DNA of 29,486 bases from Deinococcus sp. (GCF_025362455.1 NZ_JANYGJ010000226.1:1-29486), one strand, 5' to 3'. Positions 21,936 through 29,244 are shown, counted from the first letter of the stretch. Program-made: numbers and translations. The notes: generated by a model not told the origin, from the sequence alone.

Positions 21936-22709
21936 ATGAACGCCGCCTCATCCCTGAATCTGGCTCACGCCCACCCCTGGGCGGAAGCGGCGGCAAGGAC
22001 GGCAGGCAAGGCTCACCGTTCCAAGGCGGGCGGTAAGCTCATGACAGAAAAAGATGCTGGCCCACTGATTATCTGGGCTAGTTTCAAACAGCAAGCACTT
22101 GATAGGGTAGCGAAAAAAATTGTGAGCCCTACACCGCTAGGCAAAATCATTCAGCTCACACGCCGCTTTCTGACTCACTCGTCTACAAATTTGAATGGAC
22201 GAAAACAGACTGAGGCGCTTTTCATTCTTGTGCCACATATTGATTGGTGGGGCTGGCTTCCATTCACATCAGAAGTAAAAAGGCAAATATTAAAATTAAA
22301 ATTTCACATATTCAAGCTGTCTAAGCGGGTTTGTGTAATTTTCAATCAACGAGCGAATCATTTGAACATGCTTCTCATGAGATCAAATAGTGCCAAACGT
22401 AAGGCCGTCAAGCTAGGTAGCGTGCATCGTAGAGGTGGAAAGCGCCTTTGGGCCAAAGATTCAACGCAGTTTGCCGTGGATACTTTAATGTCCGGTTTAT
22501 CAGATTTGAGGTCTATGACTATAACCTTCGATTACTTTATCTCAAGGTACATTCCTGCAATAGATAGGCGATTATTTCTAGATCGCTTGCAGCTAGTGAC
22601 TTTAGCACTATTTTATGAAGCCAGCTTTAGTCTTATAAACATGGGTCCGCTTGTTTTTCCCAGGCCGCCTACGGCCCCAGCCGCACCCCTTGCCCCACCT
22701 GTGATCTGA
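21936..22709 (+). CDS. AT-rich accessory gene, unknown product
   Basis: 257 residues, no family recognised. The ends are GC-rich (MNAASSLNLAHAHPWAEAAA at the start and a proline-rich PRPPTAPAAPLAPP tail), but the core from about 22040 to 22650 is strikingly AT-rich (15 G/C of 60 in 22261-22320). The core is basic and aromatic, with LFILVPHIDWWGWLPF, LKFHIFKLSKRVCVIFN and FDYFISRYIPAIDRRLFLDR. No signal peptide is seen. TATGCT ends 6 nt before the ATG, so it has its own leaderless promoter. An inner ATG at 22041 is possible. Position just inside the element end is typical for cargo, and a defence or interference role is only a guess. Confidence 0.6.
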   Translation: MNAASSLNLAHAHPWAEAAARTAGKAHRSKAGGKLMTEKDAGPLIIWASFKQQALDRVAKKIVSPTPLGKIIQLTRRFLTHSSTNLNGRKQTEALFILVPHIDWWGWLPFTSEVKRQILKLKFHIFKLSKRVCVIFNQRANHLNMLLMRSNSAKRKAVKLGSVHRRGGKRLWAKDSTQFAVDTLMSGLSDLRSMTITFDYFISRYIPAIDRRLFLDRLQLVTLALFYEASFSLINMGPLVFPRPPTAPAAPLAPPVI

Positions 22710-22734
22710 GCGACGGCACCCGCCCGCTCAGCCC

Positions 22735-22760
22735 CGCTGCTGTCTGTATTACGACAGCGC
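22735..22760. promoter_or_regulatory. Hairpin upstream of the ten-gene operon
   Basis: GCTGTC and GACAGC are inverted around TGTATTAC, between the AT-rich gene and the operon. It could be an operator or a terminator for the upstream gene. No clear -10 is visible, so the operon promoter is not fixed. Confidence 0.3.
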
Positions 22761-22823
22761 GGCCCGGATCAGACCGGCACCCCTGCCCGGCGAACGAACG
22801 CCGCTCAGGTCACAGGACCATTC

Positions 22824-23039
22824 ATGACATACCCCAGCACTCAGCCGCCCGCCCGCGTGGCGCTGCGCCCCTCTCAGATCGTGGCCCGCTACAGCCTGCC
22901 GCGTGACCGCATCTACAAGGCCATCAACAGCCATGAACTGCCCGCTTACGACGTGGGCAGCCCAGCCCGCCCGGCCTTTCTGGTCTACATAGACGACGTT
23001 GAAAGTTGGCTGGCGTCCCTTCGAGTGGGGACCAAATGA
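22824..23039 (+). CDS. Small helix-turn-helix protein, excisionase-like
   Basis: 71 residues. LRPSQIVARYSLPRDRIYKAINSHELPAYDVG is a MerR/Xis-type winged helix-turn-helix, and DDVESWLAS closes the domain as in excisionase-family DNA-binding proteins. It could direct excision or control the operon it opens. AGGA lies 6 nt before the ATG. Its TGA overlaps the next gene by ATGA, the first of nine such overlaps. Confidence 0.75.
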   Translation: MTYPSTQPPARVALRPSQIVARYSLPRDRIYKAINSHELPAYDVGSPARPAFLVYIDDVESWLASLRVGTK

Positions 23040-23329
23040 AAGCGCCCGGCGTGCAGACCGGGCGAGGCACCCTCAGTCTAGCGTTTCCCCTGGGCTTCCT
23101 CCACCTGGACGGGCAGCCCGTCACCCTCGAAAACGCGGCGAAAGAAGTCCGCACCCTCACCGCCCGCATCACTGAGCGCACCAAAGCCCTACGAACCCTC
23201 GAAGCCCAGGGCCGGGCCTGTGATCCTCTCTTGTATGCCGAGCTGACCCGTGAAGCCCAGATGGACGCCCACCGGGTCCGGGCGTGGTCGGCACTCGAAG
23301 CCCTGGGCCTTGCGGCGGTGGGCCTGTGA
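23036..23329 (+). CDS. Small coiled-coil protein, unknown
   Basis: 97 residues, not recognised. The N-terminus (MKAPGVQTGRGTLSLAFPLG) is followed by a long helical, coiled-coil-like stretch (AAKEVRTLTARITERTKALR) and a second helix (ELTREAQMDAHRVRAWSALE). The ATG at 23036 is chosen because it forms ATGA with the upstream stop, and its stop forms GTGA with the primase start. It may be a primase accessory factor by position only. Confidence 0.65.
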   Translation: MKAPGVQTGRGTLSLAFPLGFLHLDGQPVTLENAAKEVRTLTARITERTKALRTLEAQGRACDPLLYAELTREAQMDAHRVRAWSALEALGLAAVGL

Positions 23330-26300
23330 GCGCCCTGCATGATGCGCTGCTGCACCCAAACAACCGGCCCCGCCCGCTGTGCGAGTGGCTGGCCGGGTCG
23401 GTGAACTCCGGTGCTGAGCTGCGCGGCCTGACGGACGGCGGCGGGCTGATCTGTGACTTCCGGCCCGGCTTCGAGGAACACAACCCCTCGCTGAGCGTGT
23501 CGGTGGGCAGCGGTGGGACGGTCTTCAACCGGCACGGCGGGGACCGGATCGGTGGCGCCCTCGACTTCACCGCGTCCTGTCTGAATGTCGGCAAGGGTGA
23601 AGCGGCCCGGCTGCTCATCGAGCGGGCCGGGATTGTGGACACCGGGCCAGGCGACGGCACACGCCCCACGGTGAAGGCCAGTAAGGGCGCGGCCTCACTG
23701 CTGACCCGACTGGGCAAGCTCAAGCCGCTCGACGAAGTAGAAGGCACCAAACGCCTACGCGGCTGGGTCCAGTTGACCGGTGAAGACGAAGGGCCGGAGC
23801 TGGGCGAGCTGGCGCGGCGCGGCCTGAGCGTGGCCCTTACGTCAGGTCTGCTCACTGCCTACGCATGGACGGGCCGGGAACATACAGACCCCACCAAGCC
23901 CGGTAAGGTCTTCAGCCTGCCGGGCCACATCCTGCCCGGCGCGGTGCTCTTCGAGGTGACGGGGCCAGACGCTCAGCCCTGGGCTTTCAAGGTCAGGAAT
24001 CCCGGCGAGAAGAGCGAGCTGGAAGCGGTGAAGGCGACCCGCTACGTCTACCTGGGCAAAGGCCAGGGCACGCCCGCATGGTGCAGCCCTGGGCTGACTG
24101 AGGCTCAGTCTGAGGTGTGGGTGGAAGGTGAGCTGTCCGGGGTGGCGGTGGCCGTGATGCTCGAAGCGGCAGGCTACGGCGGCGCGGTGGGCGTGCAGGG
24201 CGTGGCCGGGTCTGAAACCCTGCCCCACGTCTCGCACCTGACGGCGGGCCGTGAGGTTTACATCTATGCCGATAGGGACGCCGCCGGTGAGAAGGCCCGC
24301 AAGACCTGGGCGGAGCTGGCCGCCCACCTGGGCGCGAAGGTGTACCAGTTGCCCGCCGGGCTGTTCGGTGCGGGGGACGCCTGCGACGTGTTGCCTACCC
24401 TGAGCGCGGCTGAGCTGGGTGCCCAGGTGATACAGGCCATGCAAGACGCGCCGCAGATGGCTAGAGCGGAACCTACCCGCGAAGACGGGGACGTGTGGAC
24501 CTCCAAACGCAGCGGCTTTGGACTGCGCGGCGGCGTGCTGTGCGCCTTGTCGGTGAAGAAGGACGAAGAGACAGGCGAGGACCGCGAAAGCGCAGAGCCG
24601 CTGTGCAACTTCGCCGCCTTCATCACGGCGGAAGTCACGGAAGAGGACGGCACGGGCGAGGCGGCCCGCACCTTCGAGCTGGAAGGGCACCGCTCAGGTG
24701 GTCAACCGATGCGCCCGGCCCGCATCCGGGTCACGGCGGCTGAGTTCGGCGGCATGAACTGGGCCGTGCGCGAGTGGGGCGCCCGCGCCATTGTGGTCAA
24801 CGGCCAGGGCAAGAAAGACAAGGCCCGCGAAGCTATCCAGCGCCTCAGCGAGCAGCGCGGCTTCGAGGAACGCACGGTCTACACGCATACCGGCTGGCTT
24901 GAGCACCCTGAACACGGCCACGTCTACCTGAGTGCGGGCGCGGTGATCGGGGCGGCGGGCGCAGTGGCCGGGGTGGATGTGGACCTGGGGGCGGGCCTGA
25001 ACGCCTACGCGCTGCCGGACCCGGCTGAAGGTGACTTGCCCGGCGCCGTGCGGGCCTCACTGGCGCTGCTGGAATTGGCCCCGGACGCCGTGGCCGTGCC
25101 GGTGCTGGGCGCTGCTTACCGGGCCGCTCTGGGCCGCTCAGACTTCGCCGTCTGGCCGGTGGGCGAGACGGGCCGCCATAAGACGGCGCTGATGGGGCCG
25201 GTCCAGTCGCACTACGGCAAGGGGTGGAACCGTCACCGCCTGCCGGAAGGCTGGAACAGCACCGCAAACGCCCTGGAAGCGGCGGCCCACGCGGTCAAAG
25301 ATGCGCTGCTAGTGATTGACGACTTCAAGCCCGGCGGCTCTCAGACTGACGTAAACCGGATGCACGGCAACCTTACCCGAACGCTGCAAGGCGTGGCAGA
25401 CGGCGCGGGCCGGGGGCGCATGGGCATCACCGGCAAGCGGCAGACCGGGAAGTTCCCACGCGGGACGGTCATGTCTTCGAGTGAGACTCTGCCACGCGGC
25501 CACAGCAACCGGGCGCGGGTGGTAGTGGTGGACGTACCCCGCAAGCTGATTGACAGCCCGGCGAAGAGTGAAGCCTTTCACGCGGCGGAAGATCTGGCCG
25601 GACAGGGCGTGTACGCGCTGGCCCTGGCCGGATACGTGCGCTTCATTGCGCAGCATTACAGCGCCGTGGTGGTGGGCAGCCCAGCCCACCGCGCCTTCAC
25701 CCGGTCCCTGGCCCCGCGCTTCGAGGGTGCCCACGGGCGCACCGGCCCAGCGGCGGCGGAGCTGGCTTACGGCTGGGCCTGCTTCCTGACTTTCGCCGTA
25801 GACCTGGGCGCCGTCACGGAAGACCGGGCGGGCGAGCTGTGGGCGCGGGTAGTGGCCGCACTGGAAGACACCTCAACGGCCCAGGGGGAACACCTGCGAG
25901 ACGCCGACCCGGTGGACGCGGCGCTATCGGTCCTCTCCGGGCTGCTGGCCCAGGGCCGTGTGTTTCTCGAAGACGCGGCGAAGGAAGAGGCGGGGCCGCC
26001 GCCGGATGATGTGGCCCCGCTGCTGGGCTGGCAGGCGAAGACCTGGCACACCGAGCACAGCGAGGGCGTAGAGCTGAAAACCCGGCACGGTGCGGAGCTG
26101 CTGGGGTACTACTCGAAGTCTGGCGGGGATGAGTGGGCCTACTTCCTACCGGACGCCCTGCACGCCGCGTTGCAGCGGGCCGTCAGCGGTCAGGCAGGCT
26201 CAGCCTTGCCGGACGCCTCGACGCTCTACAGCAACATGAAAGACCGCTTCCACGGGCGCGGCCTGATGCGCTGCGAGGTGGAGAACGGCGGTGAAGGGAA

Positions 26301-26625
26301 GCCGGGACGGGTGCGCCCGTACTACAAAGCCACCGTGCGCGGGCAGCGTTTGCGTTTCGTGGCGCTGAGGCTCCCTATAAACCTCGATAGCTATAATGTG
26401 GGGACAGTGGGGACAATGGGGACAGACGGCGAAGGAAGAGCGTCTGGCACGGTGCCCAGTGCTGTCCCCAGCTTTAATATTTTTAGAGAGGTCTTGGGGA
26501 CAATGGGGACACCTTCTCTTAAACGGCCTGTGTCTTCACCTTCGCCGTCGCCTCTGCGGCTGACGCTCGATGACCTGGCCGACACCCTGGAGGGCGAAGA
26601 GTTGCCGGGTGTGGTGTCGCTGTGA
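23326..26625 (+). CDS. Large primase/helicase (degenerate CHC2, TOPRIM, DUF927-like ATPase)
   Basis: 1099 residues, probably the replication protein of the element. The N-terminus resembles a primase CHC2 region without its cysteines (GLICDFRPGFEEHNPSLSV, then GGDRIGGALDF). A TOPRIM domain spans about 260-350, with VEGELSG near 265 and IYADRDAAGE near 312. A DUF927-like ATPase follows: VYLSAGAVIGAAG, a Walker A variant GETGRHKTAL near 611, Walker B LLVIDDFKPGG and sensor-like TVMSSSETLPRG. The C-terminal part has a winged-helix-like region and a VGTVGTMGT repeat segment encoded by DNA repeats. GTG start in a GTGA overlap; the stop overlaps the next gene by GTGA. Confidence 0.8.
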   Translation: MSALHDALLHPNNRPRPLCEWLAGSVNSGAELRGLTDGGGLICDFRPGFEEHNPSLSVSVGSGGTVFNRHGGDRIGGALDFTASCLNVGKGEAARLLIERAGIVDTGPGDGTRPTVKASKGAASLLTRLGKLKPLDEVEGTKRLRGWVQLTGEDEGPELGELARRGLSVALTSGLLTAYAWTGREHTDPTKPGKVFSLPGHILPGAVLFEVTGPDAQPWAFKVRNPGEKSELEAVKATRYVYLGKGQGTPAWCSPGLTEAQSEVWVEGELSGVAVAVMLEAAGYGGAVGVQGVAGSETLPHVSHLTAGREVYIYADRDAAGEKARKTWAELAAHLGAKVYQLPAGLFGAGDACDVLPTLSAAELGAQVIQAMQDAPQMARAEPTREDGDVWTSKRSGFGLRGGVLCALSVKKDEETGEDRESAEPLCNFAAFITAEVTEEDGTGEAARTFELEGHRSGGQPMRPARIRVTAAEFGGMNWAVREWGARAIVVNGQGKKDKAREAIQRLSEQRGFEERTVYTHTGWLEHPEHGHVYLSAGAVIGAAGAVAGVDVDLGAGLNAYALPDPAEGDLPGAVRASLALLELAPDAVAVPVLGAAYRAALGRSDFAVWPVGETGRHKTALMGPVQSHYGKGWNRHRLPEGWNSTANALEAAAHAVKDALLVIDDFKPGGSQTDVNRMHGNLTRTLQGVADGAGRGRMGITGKRQTGKFPRGTVMSSSETLPRGHSNRARVVVVDVPRKLIDSPAKSEAFHAAEDLAGQGVYALALAGYVRFIAQHYSAVVVGSPAHRAFTRSLAPRFEGAHGRTGPAAAELAYGWACFLTFAVDLGAVTEDRAGELWARVVAALEDTSTAQGEHLRDADPVDAALSVLSGLLAQGRVFLEDAAKEEAGPPPDDVAPLLGWQAKTWHTEHSEGVELKTRHGAELLGYYSKSGGDEWAYFLPDALHAALQRAVSGQAGSALPDASTLYSNMKDRFHGRGLMRCEVENGGEGKPGRVRPYYKATVRGQRLRFVALRLPINLDSYNVGTVGTMGTDGEGRASGTVPSAVPSFNIFREVLGTMGTPSLKRPVSSPSPSPLRLTLDDLADTLEGEELPGVVSL
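26400..26513. repeat. GGGGACA iteron-like cluster with AT-rich segment inside the primase gene
   Basis: The 9-mers GGGGACAGT, GGGGACAAT and GGGGACAGA run head to tail at 26400-26426. An inverted copy (GCTGTCCCC) is at 26461-26469, and two more direct copies at 26496-26513. Between them is an AT-rich stretch (CTTTAATATTTTTAGAGA, 26472-26489), rare in this GC-rich gene, and TATAAT stands at 26392-26397. Iterons plus an unwinding-type AT block suggest an origin or a protein-binding array. The encoded protein segment is low complexity. Confidence 0.5.
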
Positions 26626-27083
26626 CCGGCCAGGCGGCGGACCTACTCGCCCGGCTCGACGCGGTGGGGGCGCGGCTGGTGCTGGGCGAGGCCGGGGGGC
26701 TGGAGCTATCCGGCAAGCGCCCCCCGGCGGCGCTGCTGGGTGAGGTGCGGGCCAGTAAAGCCGAGCTGCTGGCCGCGCTGAGTCTGGCGAGCACCGAACC
26801 GCCCGTATTGCTCTCCACAGTTGAGGGGAAGGCGGTCCCCGAACCTGCCCCGCTCAGCCCACGCCCTGTTCAGCCACTCACCGAGCCCTTGCCCGCACAC
26901 CTGGCCGTGATGGTGGACGCGGCGAAGGCGGGCCAGTTACCCGGCGGCGTGGCTCACCTCGCCAGCGGCTTAGTGACCGACCTGGGCGGCTACGTGACGG
27001 CCTGGGCGGAGTGCTGGCCGGGTGACCGTGTTCATGTCTTGCGGCGGCTCGAAGAAGCGTATGCGGTCACGGTGAGGTCATGA
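26622..27083 (+). CDS. TubC N-terminal-like domain protein
   Basis: 153 residues. The first 50 residues (AADLLARLDAVGARLVLGEA, LELSGKRPPAALLGEV, RASKAELLAAL) match the TubC_N docking-domain pattern, often found beside or fused to mobile-element primases. A proline-rich linker and a C-terminal helical part follow, ending WPGDRVHVLRRLEEAYAV. It may dock onto the primase/helicase. The GTG start overlaps the primase stop, and its own stop overlaps the next ATG. Confidence 0.7.
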   Translation: MTGQAADLLARLDAVGARLVLGEAGGLELSGKRPPAALLGEVRASKAELLAALSLASTEPPVLLSTVEGKAVPEPAPLSPRPVQPLTEPLPAHLAVMVDAAKAGQLPGGVAHLASGLVTDLGGYVTAWAECWPGDRVHVLRRLEEAYAVTVRS

Positions 27084-27328
27084 ACGCGGCTGGGTACGTG
27101 CTGGGCCTGGCCCTGCTGGACTGTCTGCCCCTGAATCAGCGCCCCGTCTGGCTGGCCTGGCTGGCTCACCTTGAACCACATCCGCAAGACCACCACAAAG
27201 CGGCCCAGATGTTGCACGAATGCGGCCTTCTGATACACCACACCCTCACCCCGGAGGGCGTACAGACGGCGCGTGAAGCCCTGTGCCTGGCCCTGACCCC
27301 CCCCGGTTCTATAGGCGGTGCAGTATGA
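27080..27328 (+). CDS. Small protein of the element operon, unknown
   Basis: 82 residues, not recognised. It is mostly helical: YVLGLALLDCLPLNQRPVWL, WLAHLEPHPQDHHKAAQML and CGLLIHHTLTPEGVQTAREA. The last segment resembles a winged-helix recognition region but is too short to call. ATGA overlaps at both ends tie it to the operon. Confidence 0.6.
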   Translation: MNAAGYVLGLALLDCLPLNQRPVWLAWLAHLEPHPQDHHKAAQMLHECGLLIHHTLTPEGVQTAREALCLALTPPGSIGGAV

Positions 27329-27639
27329 ACCCCAACCCCACCAAAGCCCGGCAGGCCCGGCGAAAGAAGAAACTCGGCACCCCTGGCACCCTGAGTGACG
27401 CCCGCGCCCTCTTGTGGCGTGCCCTGAGCCGTGCGGGTGATCTGCTGGACGCTGAGGACGCTGAAGGCCAGCCGGACACCCACACCGCCCTCCGAGCTAT
27501 CCACGCCATCTCCCAGGGCGCAGCGGCCTACGCCCGCATCATCGAAGTAGGCGAGCTAGAAGCCCGACTGGCAGCCCTGGAAGCGGTCAGCAGCGAGCCT
27601 CAGCCCAGCGGCCCACAACTGGGCAGGGGGGCCGCGTGA
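27325..27639 (+). CDS. Small basic-then-helical protein, unknown
   Basis: 104 residues from the ATG that forms ATGA with the upstream stop. It opens with a basic patch (KARQARRKKK), then a helical core (DARALLWRALSRAGDLLDAE and HTALRAIHAISQGAAAYARI), then IEVGELEARLAALEA. The last part echoes the RL..LEA motif found at the start of the next four proteins. It could be DNA-binding. The stop overlaps the next gene by GTGA. Confidence 0.62.
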   Translation: MNPNPTKARQARRKKKLGTPGTLSDARALLWRALSRAGDLLDAEDAEGQPDTHTALRAIHAISQGAAAYARIIEVGELEARLAALEAVSSEPQPSGPQLGRGAA

Positions 27640-27839
27640 GCACGAAGGGGAAGCGGCTTGAAGCCCTGGAACACCGGCAGGCTGCCCGCTGGCAAGCCTG
27701 GGCCAGCAGCCTGACAGATGCAGAATTTGACGCCTACATGAGCGGGCCACGCGCCCCCCTGCCGCTTGAAGACTGGGCGAAGCTGAAGGCCATGACCCCC
27801 GATGAACTCCGGGCGGTCATGGCTGGAGGTGGCCTGTGA
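27636..27839 (+). CDS. RLxxLEA-family small protein 1
   Basis: 67 residues. It begins MSTKGKRLEALEHRQAAR, the first of four consecutive proteins with an N-terminal K..RL..LE motif that would form a short amphipathic helix. The rest (SLTDAEFDAYMSG, DWAKLKAMTPDELRAVM) is helical and acidic. GTG start and GTGA overlaps at both ends. Function unknown. Confidence 0.6.
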   Translation: MSTKGKRLEALEHRQAARWQAWASSLTDAEFDAYMSGPRAPLPLEDWAKLKAMTPDELRAVMAGGGL

Positions 27840-28048
27840 GCGGCAAGGCGGCGCGGTTGACCCTGCTCGAAGCCCAGCGGCGAAGCAAGGAAGCAGCACG
27901 CCCCCCGCGCCGCATCCAGCCTGGTGTGTGGCCTGAGCTGGCCGTGTGGCTGCGCTTTGATCGTGCCGAGAAGGTGCGGGCGTTCCCAGGGCTGGCCGCC
28001 AGGGTAGAGCGTGAGTTGCGGGCCATTGCTGACGGCGGCTCAGCGTGA
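27836..28048 (+). CDS. RLxxLEA-family small protein 2
   Basis: 70 residues, starting MSGKAARLTLLEAQRRSKEA. After the shared motif comes a different helical body (VWPELAVWLRFDRAEKVRAF, LAARVERELRAIADG). The DNA around the motif (CTGCTCGAAGCCCAG) is close to that of the last family member, pointing to duplication. GTGA overlaps at both ends. Confidence 0.6.
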   Translation: MSGKAARLTLLEAQRRSKEAARPPRRIQPGVWPELAVWLRFDRAEKVRAFPGLAARVERELRAIADGGSA

Positions 28049-28275
28049 GCAGCAAAGCGCGGCGGCTTTCGGTGCTCGAAGCAGCGCGGCGGGAGTGGGA
28101 GGCAAACCACGTCCCGGCGGCTGAGGTCACAGCCTTCCTCTGTCACTTGCTGAGAATCGTGGGCGAAGAGTACAGCCCGGCGGCGGCTGAGCGGATTCTG
28201 TGGCACATCGTGGCGCAGAAAGCGGAGCGCGTCGAAGCGCTGTACCTGACAGCACAAGCGAGGCTGAAGGCATGA
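28045..28275 (+). CDS. RLxxLEA-family small protein 3
   Basis: 76 residues, starting MSSKARRLSVLEAARREWEA. The body (AEVTAFLCHLLRIVGEEYSP and AERILWHIVAQKAERVEALY) is helical and unlike the bodies of the other members. GTG start in a GTGA overlap; the stop overlaps the next ATG (ATGA). Function unknown. Confidence 0.6.
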   Translation: MSSKARRLSVLEAARREWEANHVPAAEVTAFLCHLLRIVGEEYSPAAAERILWHIVAQKAERVEALYLTAQARLKA

Positions 28276-28811
28276 AGCCGCGTGGCACGCTGGCGCGGCT
28301 GTCGGTGCTCGAAGCCCAGGCCCAGCAACGGGCTGCCCAGGTGGAGGGGCGCAAAGATCAGCAGACCACAGCGGCCCTCTCCCGACTCAGCGTAGCCGAC
28401 TTTAAGACCCTCGAAGACTGGCAACAGGAACGGGAGACGGGCGGCGCGGCCTGGGAAGCCGCCTGCCATGCAGCGCAGGCGCTGAACTGGCCTTCGGCTC
28501 ATCCGGCGAAGGGCGCGGCGGATCAGTGGGCACAAGCTCTGAACGTGACCCCAAACGGCACCCCGTACCCACTGCCCGCTGAGCCGGAGGTCTTCGCCGG
28601 GTACTTCGGGGATGAGGCCCGGCGCGGGGATGAGCTGCGCCTGTCTCTGGAAGCGGGCGCCGCGCTGCCGGATGGAGTGGACCGGGCAGCGGGGGTGAGG
28701 GTGGTCGGCTGGTACGCGACCACCTGCCGCTTCGATGCGGCGCTGGCCGGGGTACTCGGTACACAGAATGACGTGCGGCCCGCTGAGTACCCTTTTCAGG
28801 GGCGGGCCTGA
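28272..28811 (+). CDS. RLxxLEA-family protein 4 (longest, last in operon)
   Basis: 179 residues. MKPRGTLARLSVLEAQAQQR carries the shared motif, and its DNA (CGGTGCTCGAAGC) is identical to that of member 3 over 13 bases. A longer body follows with a helical part (ADFKTLEDWQQERETGGAAW) and a C-terminal region (AEPEVFAGYFGDEARRGDEL, VRVVGWYATTCRFDAALAG) that is not recognised. ATG chosen by the ATGA overlap. It ends the operon; a hairpin lies 47 bp further on. Confidence 0.65.
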   Translation: MKPRGTLARLSVLEAQAQQRAAQVEGRKDQQTTAALSRLSVADFKTLEDWQQERETGGAAWEAACHAAQALNWPSAHPAKGAADQWAQALNVTPNGTPYPLPAEPEVFAGYFGDEARRGDELRLSLEAGAALPDGVDRAAGVRVVGWYATTCRFDAALAGVLGTQNDVRPAEYPFQGRA

Positions 28812-28857
28812 ACAGGGCAGTATCTGGATTTGAAATCGGGATTGGTCGGGCAGCGGG

Positions 28858-28884
28858 GAGGTTGTAACCGGGTGTGACAACCTC
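28858..28884 (+). terminator. Hairpin after the ten-gene operon
   Basis: GAGGTTGT and ACAACCTC form a perfect 8-bp stem with an 11-nt loop just downstream of the last gene. It has no T-run, so it may be a weak terminator, an mRNA-stabilising stem or a protein site. CACCGT/ACGGTG form a second small stem shortly after. Confidence 0.45.
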
Positions 28885-28912
28885 GCGCACCGTGAGTAAT
28901 CCTAACGGTGGT

Positions 28913-29063
28913 GTCAGCCCTACGCGGGCGCGGGCATGAGGGTTGCTATTCGACTTGGCCTTGATCCAGTTGAGGCAGCCCCACGCGGGCGCGGGCGTGA
29001 GAGACGAAATTATTTCGTCTTTCTCGGACGACGCGGCAGCCCCACGCGCACGCGGGCATGAGG
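28913..29063. CRISPR. Three-repeat array with type I-E geometry, no cas genes
   Basis: Three 29-nt units at 28913-28941, 28974-29002 and 29035-29063, each starting G(T/G)CAGCCC(T/C)ACGCG and ending CGCGGGC(A/G)TGAG(G/A). Neighbouring units differ at four positions. Starts are exactly 61 nt apart twice, giving 32-nt spacers (28942-28973 and 29003-29034) that are unrelated to each other. The layout (CCC...ATGA near the 3' end, 29/32 spacing) is that of type I-E repeats. No fourth repeat is found at 28852 or 29096. The array is on the element, next to its operon, and no cas gene is in the window. Repeat divergence suggests a decayed or very small array. Confidence 0.68.
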
Positions 29064-29072
29064 CTCTGGAAT

Positions 29073-29219
29073 ACTTCCGTTTCAAACGGAAGAACTAGCA
29101 GTCCAAAACAAGCCAGCCATCCACAAGTAGAAGTGGTGAATGATGCTGGGCTGTCCGGCAGGTGGACACCCTCTGTTTCAGGTGCGAGCTGCCCTCTGAA
29201 CTCACTTCCGTTTCAAACG
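29073..29219. repeat. Two copies of ACTTCCGTTTCAAACG
   Basis: The 16-mer occurs at 29073-29088 and 29204-29219, 131 bp apart. The first copy continues into a perfect palindrome (CTTCCGTTT-C-AAACGGAAG, 29074-29092). The spacing does not fit the array to the left. Possibly binding sites or the ends of a small duplicated unit. The stretch between them contains no convincing gene. Confidence 0.6.
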
Positions 29220-29244
29220 CGGGTGGTGCTGCCCCCCCGTTTTT
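29220..29244 (+). terminator. Candidate terminator (CGGG...CCCG plus T5)
   Basis: CGGG (29220-29223) and CCCG (29236-29239) flank a GC-rich loop and are followed by five Ts. The stem is short and has alternative pairings. It would end a transcript crossing the repeat array from the left. Confidence 0.4.
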
